Position numbers and translations under genes: made by a program. From Halomonas sp. CUBES01 (GTDB taxonomy: Bacteria > Pseudomonadota > Gammaproteobacteria > Pseudomonadales > Halomonadaceae), in assembly GCF_020991005.1 (NCBI RefSeq), contig NZ_JAJLLW010000005.1, positions 186,001-250,000 on the forward strand: a stretch of DNA of 64,000 bases. Reading direction: 5' to 3'. Below the pieces are notes generated by a model. It did not search any database. It had not been told where the DNA came from and worked only from the letters and a program-made list of their open reading frames with translations. Positions 9,385 to 19,086 of the stretch are shown here, piece by piece (positions within the stretch are counted from its first letter, which is position 1; each line of letters opens with the position of its first letter).

Positions 9385-10824
9385 GTGATTTTACCCGTTA
9401 TCTTATCTGGTGGTTCAGGTTCACGTCTCTGGCCGGTTTCCCGTGAACACTACCCAAAGCAGTTCCTCAATCTACATCGAGACGATCTGAGCTTGTTGCA
9501 GGAAGCAACCCAGCGTGTGGCATCGTTGAGCGAAGCGGGGCCACCCATCATGGTGTGTAACGAGGAGCACCGCTTTCTGGTTGCCGAGCAACTGCATCAA
9601 ACCGGCTGCCGTGATGCCCAGATTATCCTTGAACCATGTGGCCGCAATACGGCACCTGCCCTTGCATTAGCCGCGTTGACAGCGAAACAGACCGACCCCG
9701 AAACGGCCTTGCTGGTGATGCCAGCCGACCACGTTATCAAAGATGAAGCGGCGTTTCTCCAAGCCGTAGCGTCAGGCCTGGCGCTGGTTAATGAGGGAAA
9801 GCTGGTCACCTTCGGTATCAAGCCGCACACCGCGCATACTGGGTATGGCTACATTAAGCAAGGTCAACCGTTAAGTACCGGGTTTAGTGTTGATACATTT
9901 GTTGAAAAGCCCGACGCCGAGCGTGCTGCCGAGTATCTTGCAAGTGGCGATTATCTCTGGAACAGCGGCATCTTCCTGTTTAAAGCAGGGGACTATCTTG
10001 AAGCGCTGACCCAGTTTGCTCCCGATATTCTCGACGCATGCGAAAAGGCGTGCGCAGCGGGCACAAAAGACATGGATTTCCTGCGTATAGATGCCCATGC
10101 GTTTTCCCAGTGTCGCAGTGAGTCCATTGACTACGCAGTCATGGAACATACACGCGATGCAGCCGTGGTGCCGATGAACCCAGGCTGGAGCGATATTGGC
10201 GCCTGGGACGCGCTTTATGACCTCAAAGCAGCGGATCACCTCAATGACGGTAACGCACTGCATGGTGACGTCATGCTCCACGATACCCGCAACAGCTTGA
10301 TTCATAGTGAAACAAGGCTGGTGGCGGCAGTCGGGGTTGAAAACCTCATTATCGTTGAGACGGATGATGCCGTGCTGGTCGCAGACCGCCGTCGTGCGCA
10401 AGACACCAAGCAGATTGTCAATGCCCTGAAGGTCGCGGGACGCAAGGAATCGCAGTCACACCAGCGTGTCTATCGGCCATGGGGCAATTATCGCACCATG
10501 GTGTTGACCGACAGCTTTCAAGTGAAAGAGATCGTGGTCAAACCTGGCGCAAAGCTCTCCCTGCAGATGCATCATCATCGCGCCGAACACTGGGTCGTGG
10601 TGCAGGGGACTGCCCAGGTGACACAGGGCGAAGGGCATGGGGATATAAGCAATTTAAAGAGCTTTCTACTTTCCGAAGACGAGTCAACCTACATCCCATT
10701 AGGCACGGTTCATCGTCTGGAAAACCCAGGTGTCATTCCATTGCATCTGATCGAAGTACAAACCGGCTCCTATCTCGGTGAGGACGATATCGTCCGCTAT
10801 AACGACGACTACGGACGTAAATAA
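9385..10824 (+). CDS. manC: Mannose-1-phosphate guanylyltransferase / mannose-6-phosphate isomerase
   Basis: A 479-residue bifunctional type II PMI/GMP. The N-terminal nucleotidyltransferase domain carries GGSGSRLWPVSR and FVEKPD, and the C-terminal cupin carries RPWGNYRTM and metal-binding histidines in SLQMHHHRAEHW. It makes GDP-mannose, the precursor for Gmd/Rmd downstream. Three successive GTG codons occur; the third (9385) is chosen because AAGGAG ends five bases before it, giving MILPVILSGG. It corresponds to WbpW in the Pseudomonas A-band cluster and AlgA/CpsB elsewhere. The 37-bp gap to the preceding gene is AT-rich and could hold a weak promoter. Confidence 0.95.
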   Translation: MILPVILSGGSGSRLWPVSREHYPKQFLNLHRDDLSLLQEATQRVASLSEAGPPIMVCNEEHRFLVAEQLHQTGCRDAQIILEPCGRNTAPALALAALTAKQTDPETALLVMPADHVIKDEAAFLQAVASGLALVNEGKLVTFGIKPHTAHTGYGYIKQGQPLSTGFSVDTFVEKPDAERAAEYLASGDYLWNSGIFLFKAGDYLEALTQFAPDILDACEKACAAGTKDMDFLRIDAHAFSQCRSESIDYAVMEHTRDAAVVPMNPGWSDIGAWDALYDLKAADHLNDGNALHGDVMLHDTRNSLIHSETRLVAAVGVENLIIVETDDAVLVADRRRAQDTKQIVNALKVAGRKESQSHQRVYRPWGNYRTMVLTDSFQVKEIVVKPGAKLSLQMHHHRAEHWVVVQGTAQVTQGEGHGDISNLKSFLLSEDESTYIPLGTVHRLENPGVIPLHLIEVQTGSYLGEDDIVRYNDDYGRK

Positions 10825-10869
10825 GCCAGGCGTGAAAAGGAATTACATGTTGAGGAGTCACATGTCGTC

Positions 10870-11985
10870 ATGAAAGTCGCCATCGTTCACGACTGGCTGA
10901 CCACCTGGGCCGGGGCAGAAAAAGCCCTGGCCCAATTGCTGGCCTGCTACCCCCAGGCGGAGATCTTTACCACCGTCAATTTTTTGAAGCCGGGCTCGGT
11001 TGCTTGCCTGGAAGGCCGTGCCATCCACACCAGCTTTATTCAGGCGCTGCCAGGTGCGCGTAAGCACTATCGTCGATACTTGCCCTTGATGCCGCTTGCG
11101 GTCGAGCAGTTTGATCTAAAAGGCTTTGATCTGATTCTTTCCAGCAGTCATGCCGTTGCAAAAGGGATTATTCCAGACCCTAACGCCATCCATATATGCT
11201 ACTGCTACAGCCCGATGCGCTACGCCTGGGACATGCAGCACCAATACCTGCGGCAGTCCGGCAAAGAGAAAGGCATGGTAAGTATGCTGATGCGCTGGCA
11301 GTTGCACAGACTTCGTCAATGGGACTATCTAAGCGCACAGCGTGTCGACCACTTTATTGCCATTTCGGATTATATAAAAAGGCGTGTAGAGCTTTTCTAT
11401 CGTCGGCCGGCTGCCGTTATTTATCCACCGGTAGAAATTGATAAATTTAATCCCAACCGGGAGCGCGGCGACTTTTATCTGACAGCCGCCCGCATGGTGC
11501 CCTACAAGCGCATCGACTTAATTATAGATGCTTTCAACCAGATGCCTGACCGAGAGCTTATCGTCATAGGTGATGGTCCGGATTTCGATACGCTGGCTGC
11601 CAAGGCGGCGCCTAATATAAAAATGCTGGGCTACCAGTCAGATGACATTCTTATTGATCATCTTGAGCGGGCAAAAGCCTTTGTCTATATGGCAGAGGAA
11701 GACTTCGGCATTCTGCCGGTCGAAGCCCAGGCGGCGGGTGCGCCGGTCATCGCTTATGGAGCAGGCGGTGCCGAAGAAACCATCGTCGATGGCCAAACCG
11801 GTATGCATGTACCCGAGCAAAACGCCGATGCCTTGAGGGCATGTATTGCCATGTTCGAAGCGCAGCAAGCGTCCGACCCCATGCATTACTCAACTGACGC
11901 GTGCGCTAAACAGGCTGAGCAGTTCGCCCAAGGCGTATTTACCGAGAAGGTGACGCACTTTATCAATGACAAAATGCGTCAATGA
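10870..11985 (+). CDS. GT4-family glycosyltransferase (WbpZ/WbaZ-like)
   Basis: A 371-residue GT-B fold enzyme beginning MKVAIVHDWLTTWAGAEK, a start typical of mannosyl/rhamnosyl transferases such as WbaZ and WbpZ. C-terminal GT4 features are present: TAARMVPYKRIDLIIDAF near residue 200, and the EDFGILPVEAQAAGAPVIAY donor-site motif. The ATG at 10870 follows GAGGAG by 12 bases; a nearer ATG at 10862 is closed by an immediate stop. It lies between manC and a convergent GT gene. By analogy with the A-band locus it could add the first GDP-mannose- or GDP-rhamnose-derived residue to the lipid-linked primer. That role is inferred from context. Confidence 0.88.
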   Translation: MKVAIVHDWLTTWAGAEKALAQLLACYPQAEIFTTVNFLKPGSVACLEGRAIHTSFIQALPGARKHYRRYLPLMPLAVEQFDLKGFDLILSSSHAVAKGIIPDPNAIHICYCYSPMRYAWDMQHQYLRQSGKEKGMVSMLMRWQLHRLRQWDYLSAQRVDHFIAISDYIKRRVELFYRRPAAVIYPPVEIDKFNPNRERGDFYLTAARMVPYKRIDLIIDAFNQMPDRELIVIGDGPDFDTLAAKAAPNIKMLGYQSDDILIDHLERAKAFVYMAEEDFGILPVEAQAAGAPVIAYGAGGAEETIVDGQTGMHVPEQNADALRACIAMFEAQQASDPMHYSTDACAKQAEQFAQGVFTEKVTHFINDKMRQ

Positions 11986-12007
11986 GTCAATGACTTGCGA
12001 GGCCGGC

Positions 12008-13174
12008 TTACTGACAGGTCAGCAAATGATAAAGCCTGTCGGCTGAATGCGCCCAGGTATATCGCTTGCTGATGTCAATTCCGAGGGCCGCATAGCGCTC
12101 TCGGCGGTTTGCATCTTGGAGTGCCTCACTGAGGGTATGGCGCATGTCATCGATGTCATATGGGTTAACAAGAAACCCTGCGTCACCAACGATGTCGTGC
12201 ATCGACGTATCCTGACTGGTGAGTACAGGCACCCCGCAGGCCATCGCCTCAACCACCGGCATGCCAAAACCTTCATAGAGGGACGTATAAGCCAGCAACT
12301 CAGCGCATGCCACAATGGCGGGCAAATGCTGCTGAGGTACATAGCCCAATACATAGAGCTCCCCGGCTTGCTGAAGCTTCATCATGGTATTCGCGACCGT
12401 ACGGTTGTCACCCCAGCCCTGCCCGCCAACGCAAACTAATGGCCATTGTTGGCGCAGGGGTTTGGGTAATTGGCAAAAAGCGCTTAATAGGGCGGGCAAG
12501 TTTTTACGCGGTTCAAGTGTTCCCAGCGCCAAAATATACTGCTGTGGCAAACATAATTGTTGTCTTGCCAGTGCCTTTTCGCCTGCAGACAAGGGGGCAT
12601 ACGCACGATGAGCAGCGGGCGGCACCACACCGATGGTGTCGGCATCAATGCCCGCGTAAGCTGCAATTTCGCGCTGCATCATATTGGAAATGGTAAGAAG
12701 CTGGCATCCGCTTTGGAGTGTTTGATCAATCTGGCGGGTCAAATATGCCACACGAGAAGGGGGATGGGCGCTGGGCATCACAATGTGCGATAGATCGTAT
12801 ATGGTGGCAGCGCGCTTACCTGCAAAGGGGTAAAGAGAAAGGCCTGGCTCCCAATAAGTAGCATCCTGCAAGGGGCGAGTCAGCCTTTCAAACTGGCGTT
12901 GTTGCCACCAGTTGCGCAAAGAATAGCTCAATGGAAGCTGTCGGGCGGCATGTTTTACACGCGAACCAACGCGCTGTCTTGCAGTCAGTTGGGTATCGTT
13001 ATCATGGTCAAGCCATGACTGGGTCGTCTCCTGATCGAGTAGCTTCCCGCCGTGAAAGGCAGCGAATGCTTCCAGGGCATGGCGCTCCATTAAGTGGCCT
13101 AGAAGCTGTCGTGTATAATGCCCCACGCCGCTCAGTGGTGGGTTGGCGCAATTAAGGTTAGTCAGTAACTTCAT
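12008..13174 (-). CDS. GT4-family glycosyltransferase, antisense to the cluster
   Basis: A 388-residue GT-B enzyme. The N-terminal domain starts MKLLTNLNCANPPLSGVGHY, with the GVGHYTRQLL acceptor-side loop common in GT4 mannosyltransferases. The C-terminal half has LGTLEPRKNLPALLSAF and the EGFGMPVVEAMACGVPVL motif. It is the only gene of the polysaccharide cluster on the minus strand, ending 22 bp from the convergent GT gene and sharing an AT-rich divergent promoter region with a small unknown gene. The orientation suggests separate expression or later insertion. Substrate and linkage cannot be deduced. Confidence 0.88.
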   Translation of the reverse strand: MKLLTNLNCANPPLSGVGHYTRQLLGHLMERHALEAFAAFHGGKLLDQETTQSWLDHDNDTQLTARQRVGSRVKHAARQLPLSYSLRNWWQQRQFERLTRPLQDATYWEPGLSLYPFAGKRAATIYDLSHIVMPSAHPPSRVAYLTRQIDQTLQSGCQLLTISNMMQREIAAYAGIDADTIGVVPPAAHRAYAPLSAGEKALARQQLCLPQQYILALGTLEPRKNLPALLSAFCQLPKPLRQQWPLVCVGGQGWGDNRTVANTMMKLQQAGELYVLGYVPQQHLPAIVACAELLAYTSLYEGFGMPVVEAMACGVPVLTSQDTSMHDIVGDAGFLVNPYDIDDMRHTLSEALQDANRRERYAALGIDISKRYTWAHSADRLYHLLTCQ

Positions 13175-13180
13175 GAACGG

Positions 13181-13207
13181 TTACACCATGCGGTATATGA
13201 ATATAAT
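13181..13207 (+). promoter_or_regulatory. Candidate promoter for the small gene at 13239
   Basis: TTACAC (13181-13186) and TATAAT (13202-13207) are 15 bp apart in an AT-rich divergent intergenic region. The -10 match is perfect but the spacing is short, so this is tentative. Confidence 0.35.
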
Positions 13208-13238
13208 TTATATATAAAACAGTTTGTTAGGAGGCAAG

Positions 13239-13532
13239 GTGCCAGAGGAAAAGCCGACAAGGCCGTATTTGGTTGATAACAATCCAGCGCTGAAGATACC
13301 TCAGTTAGAGCAGCGCATGGAGACAATGCTCAGTGAACACTACATTGTACCAAAGCCCACCAAGCCGTTACCGAGCGTTACCCAACAAAAACGGCCGTCA
13401 TTACTTCGCCGGTTATTGATCAGGGTCAAGCTAAGTCGCTGGGTCGTGGAATGGCTTCCTAAGCATCCAAGGTTATATCGTTATGCAAGAAAGGCATATC
13501 ATATAGCTAAACGCATGGCGCGTAAAACATAA
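13239..13532 (+). CDS. Small basic protein of unknown function
   Basis: A 97-residue protein I do not recognise. The GTG at 13239 is chosen because AGGAGG lies four bases upstream; an upstream TTG would include that ribosome site in the gene. It is rich in proline, lysine and arginine, has no signal peptide or clear membrane helix, and ends with a strongly basic, aromatic helix-like region (LRRLLIRVKLSRWVVEWLPK). Its place between two GT genes and gmd suggests an accessory role in polysaccharide assembly. The basic tail resembles linker or tail regions seen on some glycosyltransferases, so a remnant of a larger protein is possible. Confidence 0.55.
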   Translation: MPEEKPTRPYLVDNNPALKIPQLEQRMETMLSEHYIVPKPTKPLPSVTQQKRPSLLRRLLIRVKLSRWVVEWLPKHPRLYRYARKAYHIAKRMARKT

Positions 13533-13590
13533 GGCTATCAAAAGGTTATCTAGTTGATAGCAGACATCTGAAAAATATGGACAGGGGCTA

Positions 13591-14627
<1,037 letters not shown>

Positions 14628-14628
<1 letters not shown>

Positions 14629-15632
14629 TGCAGGTGTTGGTGCCCAGTATGCAACGCATTCTTGTGACAGGTGCCAGCGGCTTCGTCGGGCACCACCTGC
14701 TGGCTGCCCTGCATGAAGCATGGCCAGATGCTCGATTACACGCCACGGTAAGTCGTCAAGGCACCACAGGGAGAGGCGGCGTTGCCTCTCCACGCACTAC
14801 CCAGTGGCACTCGCTAGACGTCCGCGATGCTTCACAGGTCAACGAGCTGATCAACCGGCTCAAGCCGCAGGCCATCATTCACCTGGCTGCACAGTCGCAC
14901 GTGCCCACAAGCTTCGAGCACACCCGCTATACATGGGACGTGAACCTTCAAGGCACACTGAATATTCTGGATAGCATTCAGCGTGAGTGCCCCGATGCGT
15001 TACTGCTCAATGTGGGATCATCCGACATGTACGGCGCCGCCTTCCGGCATGGTCACAAGGTCAGCGAAGACACGGCTTTCGAGCCCCTCAACCCCTACGC
15101 AGCCAGCAAAGCAAGTGCCGACCTGGCCGTTGGGCAAACGGCCGCCAGTCAATCACTGCGCGCGGTGCGGGCCAGGCCCTTTAATCATACCGGGCCAGGC
15201 CAAAGAGACGCCTTCGTGCTTGCCAGCTTTGCCACCCAGATCGCCCGCATAGAACAAGGCAAGCAGTCGCCGGTGCTCGAAACCGGTGACCTAACGGCCG
15301 AGCGTGATTTCATCGATGTTCAGGATGTCTGCCAAGCCTATATTGAACTCCTTTCGCTGCCGGAAGAGGGACAACGCGGCCAGGCCTACAACATTGCGTC
15401 TGGCCGATCGATGGCGATTGGCGAGCTGCTCCAGAAGCTACTGAGTTTATCCAGCGTCGCAATCGAGCATCGCCTGGATCCGGCACGTCAGCGCCCCTCA
15501 GACATCCCCGTTGTGCAAGCGAGTACCGAGGCAATTCACGCGGCGACCCGCTGGCAACCCAGCATCTCATGCGAAACCATGCTTTCCCGTTTGCTGGACG
15601 ACTGCCGTCAACGGCAACGCCAAACGCCCTAA
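14628..15632 (+). CDS. rmd: GDP-4-dehydro-6-deoxy-D-mannose reductase
   Basis: A 334-residue extended SDR that reduces the Gmd product to GDP-D-rhamnose. The nucleotide-binding motif is TGASGFVGHHL, the active-site pair is in NPYAASKASAD, and ARPFNHTGPGQRD is the segment typical of the RMD group. Translation is coupled to gmd through a TAATG overlap; an internal ATG (MQRILVTG) eight codons later is an alternative start. The C-terminal region is variable, as usual. Order and coupling mirror the rmd/gmd pair of the Pseudomonas common polysaccharide antigen locus. A different 4-keto sugar reductase specificity cannot be excluded from sequence alone. Confidence 0.9.
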
Positions 15633-15644
15633 GCGAGTTAAACA

Positions 15645-16421
15645 ATGAACTTGGCATTACTGTACCACCTAACGCGACAGGATCTTGTCGACCGCTATGC
15701 GGGCTCGATACTCGGCGCGGCATGGACCTTCATCATGCCGCTCGTCAACATCCTCATCTTCACGCTGGTGTTTTCTCGTATCATGGGAATGCGGCTAGGC
15801 GAGCTGGGCGTAGAGCTTGGCCAATACAGCTACAGCGTGTATCTGGTGATCGGCGTGCTGGCATGGAACCTGTTCGCCAACACCCTCAGTCGTGTTACCC
15901 ACGTCTACCATGACAAGGCCGCCATTATCGGCAAGGTCAACATATCGCTGTTTTTTTTACCGCTCTACATCCTCTTGTCAGAGCTGGTTATTTACGTCAT
16001 CGCCAACGGCTTTTTCCTCATCTTCCTTTTTAGTATCGGCTTCGAGTTCAGTTGGCACTGGCTGTGGTGGCCCCTGATACTGGTGGTTCAGCAGACGCTC
16101 GCCTACTCGATTGGTCTCATTTTTGCCACCTTGAGCGTCTTCATACGCGATATCAAGCAGTTTGTCGGAGTGCTGACGCAGCTATGGTTTTGGCTTACCC
16201 CCATTGTGTACGTGATCACGATTCTCCCTGAAAACTGGAAGCCTCTGTTCATCCTCAATCCTTTCTATCACGTCGTGAACGCACTTCGTGATGCGCTAAT
16301 GCTGCAAACCGTGCCCAGTCTGCTGCCGCTGATAAGCATCATGCTCATTGCCTTGATCATGCTGCTGGCGGGTATGCAGTTAGGTCGTCGGCTCGAACGT
16401 GATATTCGCGATTTCATTTAA
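15645..16421 (+). CDS. wzm: O-antigen/polysaccharide ABC transporter permease Wzm
   Basis: A 258-residue ABC-2-type permease with about six membrane segments. The N-terminus is a short amphipathic piece (LTRQDLVDRYAGSILGAAW) characteristic of Wzm/TagG/KpsM exporters. Conserved stretches include WNLFANTLSR, FIRDIKQFVGVLTQLWFWLTP and LNPFYHVVNALRD. It pairs with the adjacent Wzt ATPase to flip complete lipid-linked polysaccharide across the inner membrane. It starts 12 bp after rmd. Its presence explains the absence of a Wzx/Wzy pair in the cluster. Confidence 0.95.
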   Translation: MNLALLYHLTRQDLVDRYAGSILGAAWTFIMPLVNILIFTLVFSRIMGMRLGELGVELGQYSYSVYLVIGVLAWNLFANTLSRVTHVYHDKAAIIGKVNISLFFLPLYILLSELVIYVIANGFFLIFLFSIGFEFSWHWLWWPLILVVQQTLAYSIGLIFATLSVFIRDIKQFVGVLTQLWFWLTPIVYVITILPENWKPLFILNPFYHVVNALRDALMLQTVPSLLPLISIMLIALIMLLAGMQLGRRLERDIRDFI

Positions 16422-16430
16422 GAGGTGGGC

Positions 16431-17663
16431 ATGATCCAGGTAGATAACATCACCAAGCACTTTCGGTTCTATGCCCGTCCGTCCGACCGGCTAAGAGAGA
16501 TTATCACCCGAAAGCCGCGCCACCACTCGCACATAGCCCTGGATGGCATCAGCTTCAACGTCGCCGATGGCGAAACCCTGGGGATTCTGGGCCGCAATGG
16601 GGCTGGCAAGTCGACCTTGCTCAAGCTGCTAACCGGCGTGTTACTGCCAGACAGTGGCGACTTCAAGGTAGAGGGCCGCATTACCGGATTACTGGAGCTG
16701 GGTACCGGCTTTGACAGTAATTTAACCGGTGCGCAGAACATCCTCGCCAACGGCTTGCTGTTGGGCATGACCGTTAAAGAAGTCGAAGCGCGGCGCCAGT
16801 CCATCATCGATTTCAGTGAACTGGGCAGCTTTATCGATGAGCCCTTGCGCACCTATTCGTCCGGCATGGTCATGCGCCTTGCCTTTGCGATAGGCATACA
16901 CGCCGACCCATCCTGTTTCGTTATTGATGAGGCGCTTTCGGTGGGGGATGCCCATTTCCAGCAAAAATGCATGCGCCGCATTCGTGAATTTCGGGCGGCC
17001 GGTGGCTCGATTATCTTTGTGTCCCACGACCTCAACGCGGTCAAAATGCTCTGCGACAGCGTCATCGTGCTGGAAAAAGGTAACGTGGTCTTCCAGGGGC
17101 CGGCGGAAGCGGCGGTCAATACCTACAACCGCCTGCTGGCTGAAGATACCGACCTGGACGGGCAAGCCATTCACACCGCCCACTACGGCACCGAGGAAGC
17201 CACCATTGCCCACTGCGAGTTGATCGGCGCCGATAGTCAGAGCAGCGCGCTCACCAGCGGTGAGCAAGCCGAAATTCTCATTGACATACACGCCCACGAG
17301 GATCTGCCCGACATCACCCTGGGGCTAATGGTGCGAGACCGCTTTGGTCAGGATATTTTTGGCACCAACACCTGGTATATGAACCAACCACTGGCCATGA
17401 AAGCCGGCGAGCAGAAGCGCTGTCGCATGACGCTGGATATGTGGCTGGCGCCAGGCAAGTACACGTTGACGTTGGCGCTTCATGAAAGCAGTGACCACAC
17501 GCGGCGATGCTATCAATGGTGCGATAACATTCTGCGCTTTGATATTGCCGGGATAAGAGGGCACAGCTTTGGCGGTATTTGTCGGCTGCCGCTCACCTGT
17601 CGTTTTGAACCCCTTGACCCCCAAGGCACGCACGCCCAGGAAGGCAGCCATGTTACTGAATAA
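16431..17663 (+). CDS. wzt: O-antigen ABC transporter ATPase Wzt with C-terminal carbohydrate-binding domain
   Basis: A 410-residue protein. The ATPase domain (about 1-235) has Walker A GRNGAGKST, a degenerate signature YSSGMVMRLAFAIG and Walker B CFVIDEALSVGD with the switch histidine SHD. Residues 250-405 form the Wzt_C beta-sandwich (LGLMVRDRFGQDIFGTN), which in characterised systems binds the modified non-reducing end of the O-polysaccharide and so couples chain termination to export. The ATG at 16431 lies five bases after AGAGG and follows wzm directly. The 3' end overlaps the methyltransferase gene by 14 bp, consistent with that enzyme making the mark that this tail recognises; the functional link is inferred. 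Confidence 0.95.
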   Translation: MIQVDNITKHFRFYARPSDRLREIITRKPRHHSHIALDGISFNVADGETLGILGRNGAGKSTLLKLLTGVLLPDSGDFKVEGRITGLLELGTGFDSNLTGAQNILANGLLLGMTVKEVEARRQSIIDFSELGSFIDEPLRTYSSGMVMRLAFAIGIHADPSCFVIDEALSVGDAHFQQKCMRRIREFRAAGGSIIFVSHDLNAVKMLCDSVIVLEKGNVVFQGPAEAAVNTYNRLLAEDTDLDGQAIHTAHYGTEEATIAHCELIGADSQSSALTSGEQAEILIDIHAHEDLPDITLGLMVRDRFGQDIFGTNTWYMNQPLAMKAGEQKRCRMTLDMWLAPGKYTLTLALHESSDHTRRCYQWCDNILRFDIAGIRGHSFGGICRLPLTCRFEPLDPQGTHAQEGSHVTE

Positions 17664-19086
17664 CAACCCGCAACTGGATACCCAGCGGCTATCGGCCAAG
17701 GTGCGTCAACGTCTGGATGGTCTGGACGAAGCGCCGCCGTGGCGCGGAGAGACCCTCTGGCAGCAAAGCCTTGAAGGCCAGGTGGTCAATCTGGGCAGTA
17801 CCCGCCAGTGTCAGCTAGGCCGAGCCACCGACTACGCCAGCCTGTTGGCCCTGCCCACGCCGGCCTTTGTGGAAGAAAGCTGTTACTACCTGCTAGGGCA
17901 GCTGCCCGAATACAGCCAGTACCACGAGCATCTGGCCACGCTGCTGTCCGGCGAGGAACGCGAGAAATGGCTGCTCTCCCTGGCGAAACAGCGCGATGCG
18001 TCTCAAGCGGCTCTCTCGACCGCATTGCCCGGGCTGGAAAAAGGGCTGGCCCGCGCCCGCATCAAATACCTGCCCAAGCTGGGCCGCGTCATCAGGCAAG
18101 CATGGAGCCTGTTGAAGCTGGATGACTTTCGGCGACGTATGCAGCATTTTATTCACCTGCAGAACGCCCGTTACGACGCATTGCTCGAACTGCATCGTCA
18201 GCAAGCCCAGACGCTGGCGGAGCTGCAGGCGGCTCAGGGCAGATTAGCGGCCGAAAACGCCATTCTGACCCAACGGCTCTCGCAGCAAGGCGCACCGACT
18301 GCAAGTGCCGCCACATCGTCATCGGCATCTCATCAGGTCGCAGCCTCTCAGCAGTCACTGGTCATGGAAGATACCGAGGCGACCCCCGAGCGAGATTTTT
18401 ATCTCGCCCTTGAGGCGCGTTTTCGGGGCTCTTTGTCGAGCATCGGCGAGCTGATGAAAGAGCACCTTCCGCACCTGGCCAACACGCCACCGCTCCACCA
18501 CGGCAAGGCGCTGCTCGACCTGGGGTGCGGCAGGGGAGAGTGGTTGGCCCTGGTAGAGGCAGAGGGCTACCGCGCCTGGGGAGTGGATCTCAACGAAACC
18601 AATGTCAAGATTACCCGAGGGCGCGGGCTGGACGTCCGCTATCAGGACGCCCTAACGGCGCTTGCCGAATGTGACGATGACAGCCTGGGCATGATCACCT
18701 CGTTTCACCTGATCGAGCACTTGAGCCACCAGCAGCTACGCACCCTGCTTCGCGAAGCGCTGCGTGCTCTGGCTCCGGAAGGCCGCTTGTTGCTTGAAAC
18801 GCCCAACCCGCAAAACCTCCTGGTAGGCAGCTGCAACTTTTATCTTGACCCCACCCATGTGCGCCCCATACCGCCGGATTTTCTGCAGTTCCTCGCCGAA
18901 TACAGCGGGTTCGAGCACGCCGACATCATGCCGCTGCACCCCGTTGATCCTTCGCTACGTCTTCCCGATGAAGGCGAAACCTCGCGCCGGCTCAACCACT
19001 ACCTCTACGGCCCGCAAGATTACGCCATGCTGGCCGTAAAAGCCGCCACGACGCCCCCCATGGACACCGAGGAGACACACGGATGA
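17650..19086 (+). CDS. Coiled-coil SAM-dependent methyltransferase (candidate chain terminator)
   Basis: A 478-residue protein. After an N-terminal region of unknown fold with AESCYYLLGQLPEY-like sequence comes a coiled coil (about 165-235, LLELHRQQAQTLAELQAAQG), a Ser/Ala-rich linker, then a class I methyltransferase domain with SAM motif LLDLGCGRGEWLAL (about 290-303), acidic GVDLNE, and FHLIEHL. It starts inside the wzt gene (14-bp overlap, AGGAAGG upstream) and its stop overlaps the next GT gene. In ABC-dependent O-antigen systems such as WbdD, a methyltransferase with coiled coil caps the chain and sets length. No kinase domain is present here, so a methyl-only cap is more likely. The substrate is not proven. 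Confidence 0.85.
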   Translation: MLLNNNPQLDTQRLSAKVRQRLDGLDEAPPWRGETLWQQSLEGQVVNLGSTRQCQLGRATDYASLLALPTPAFVEESCYYLLGQLPEYSQYHEHLATLLSGEEREKWLLSLAKQRDASQAALSTALPGLEKGLARARIKYLPKLGRVIRQAWSLLKLDDFRRRMQHFIHLQNARYDALLELHRQQAQTLAELQAAQGRLAAENAILTQRLSQQGAPTASAATSSSASHQVAASQQSLVMEDTEATPERDFYLALEARFRGSLSSIGELMKEHLPHLANTPPLHHGKALLDLGCGRGEWLALVEAEGYRAWGVDLNETNVKITRGRGLDVRYQDALTALAECDDDSLGMITSFHLIEHLSHQQLRTLLREALRALAPEGRLLLETPNPQNLLVGSCNFYLDPTHVRPIPPDFLQFLAEYSGFEHADIMPLHPVDPSLRLPDEGETSRRLNHYLYGPQDYAMLAVKAATTPPMDTEETHG

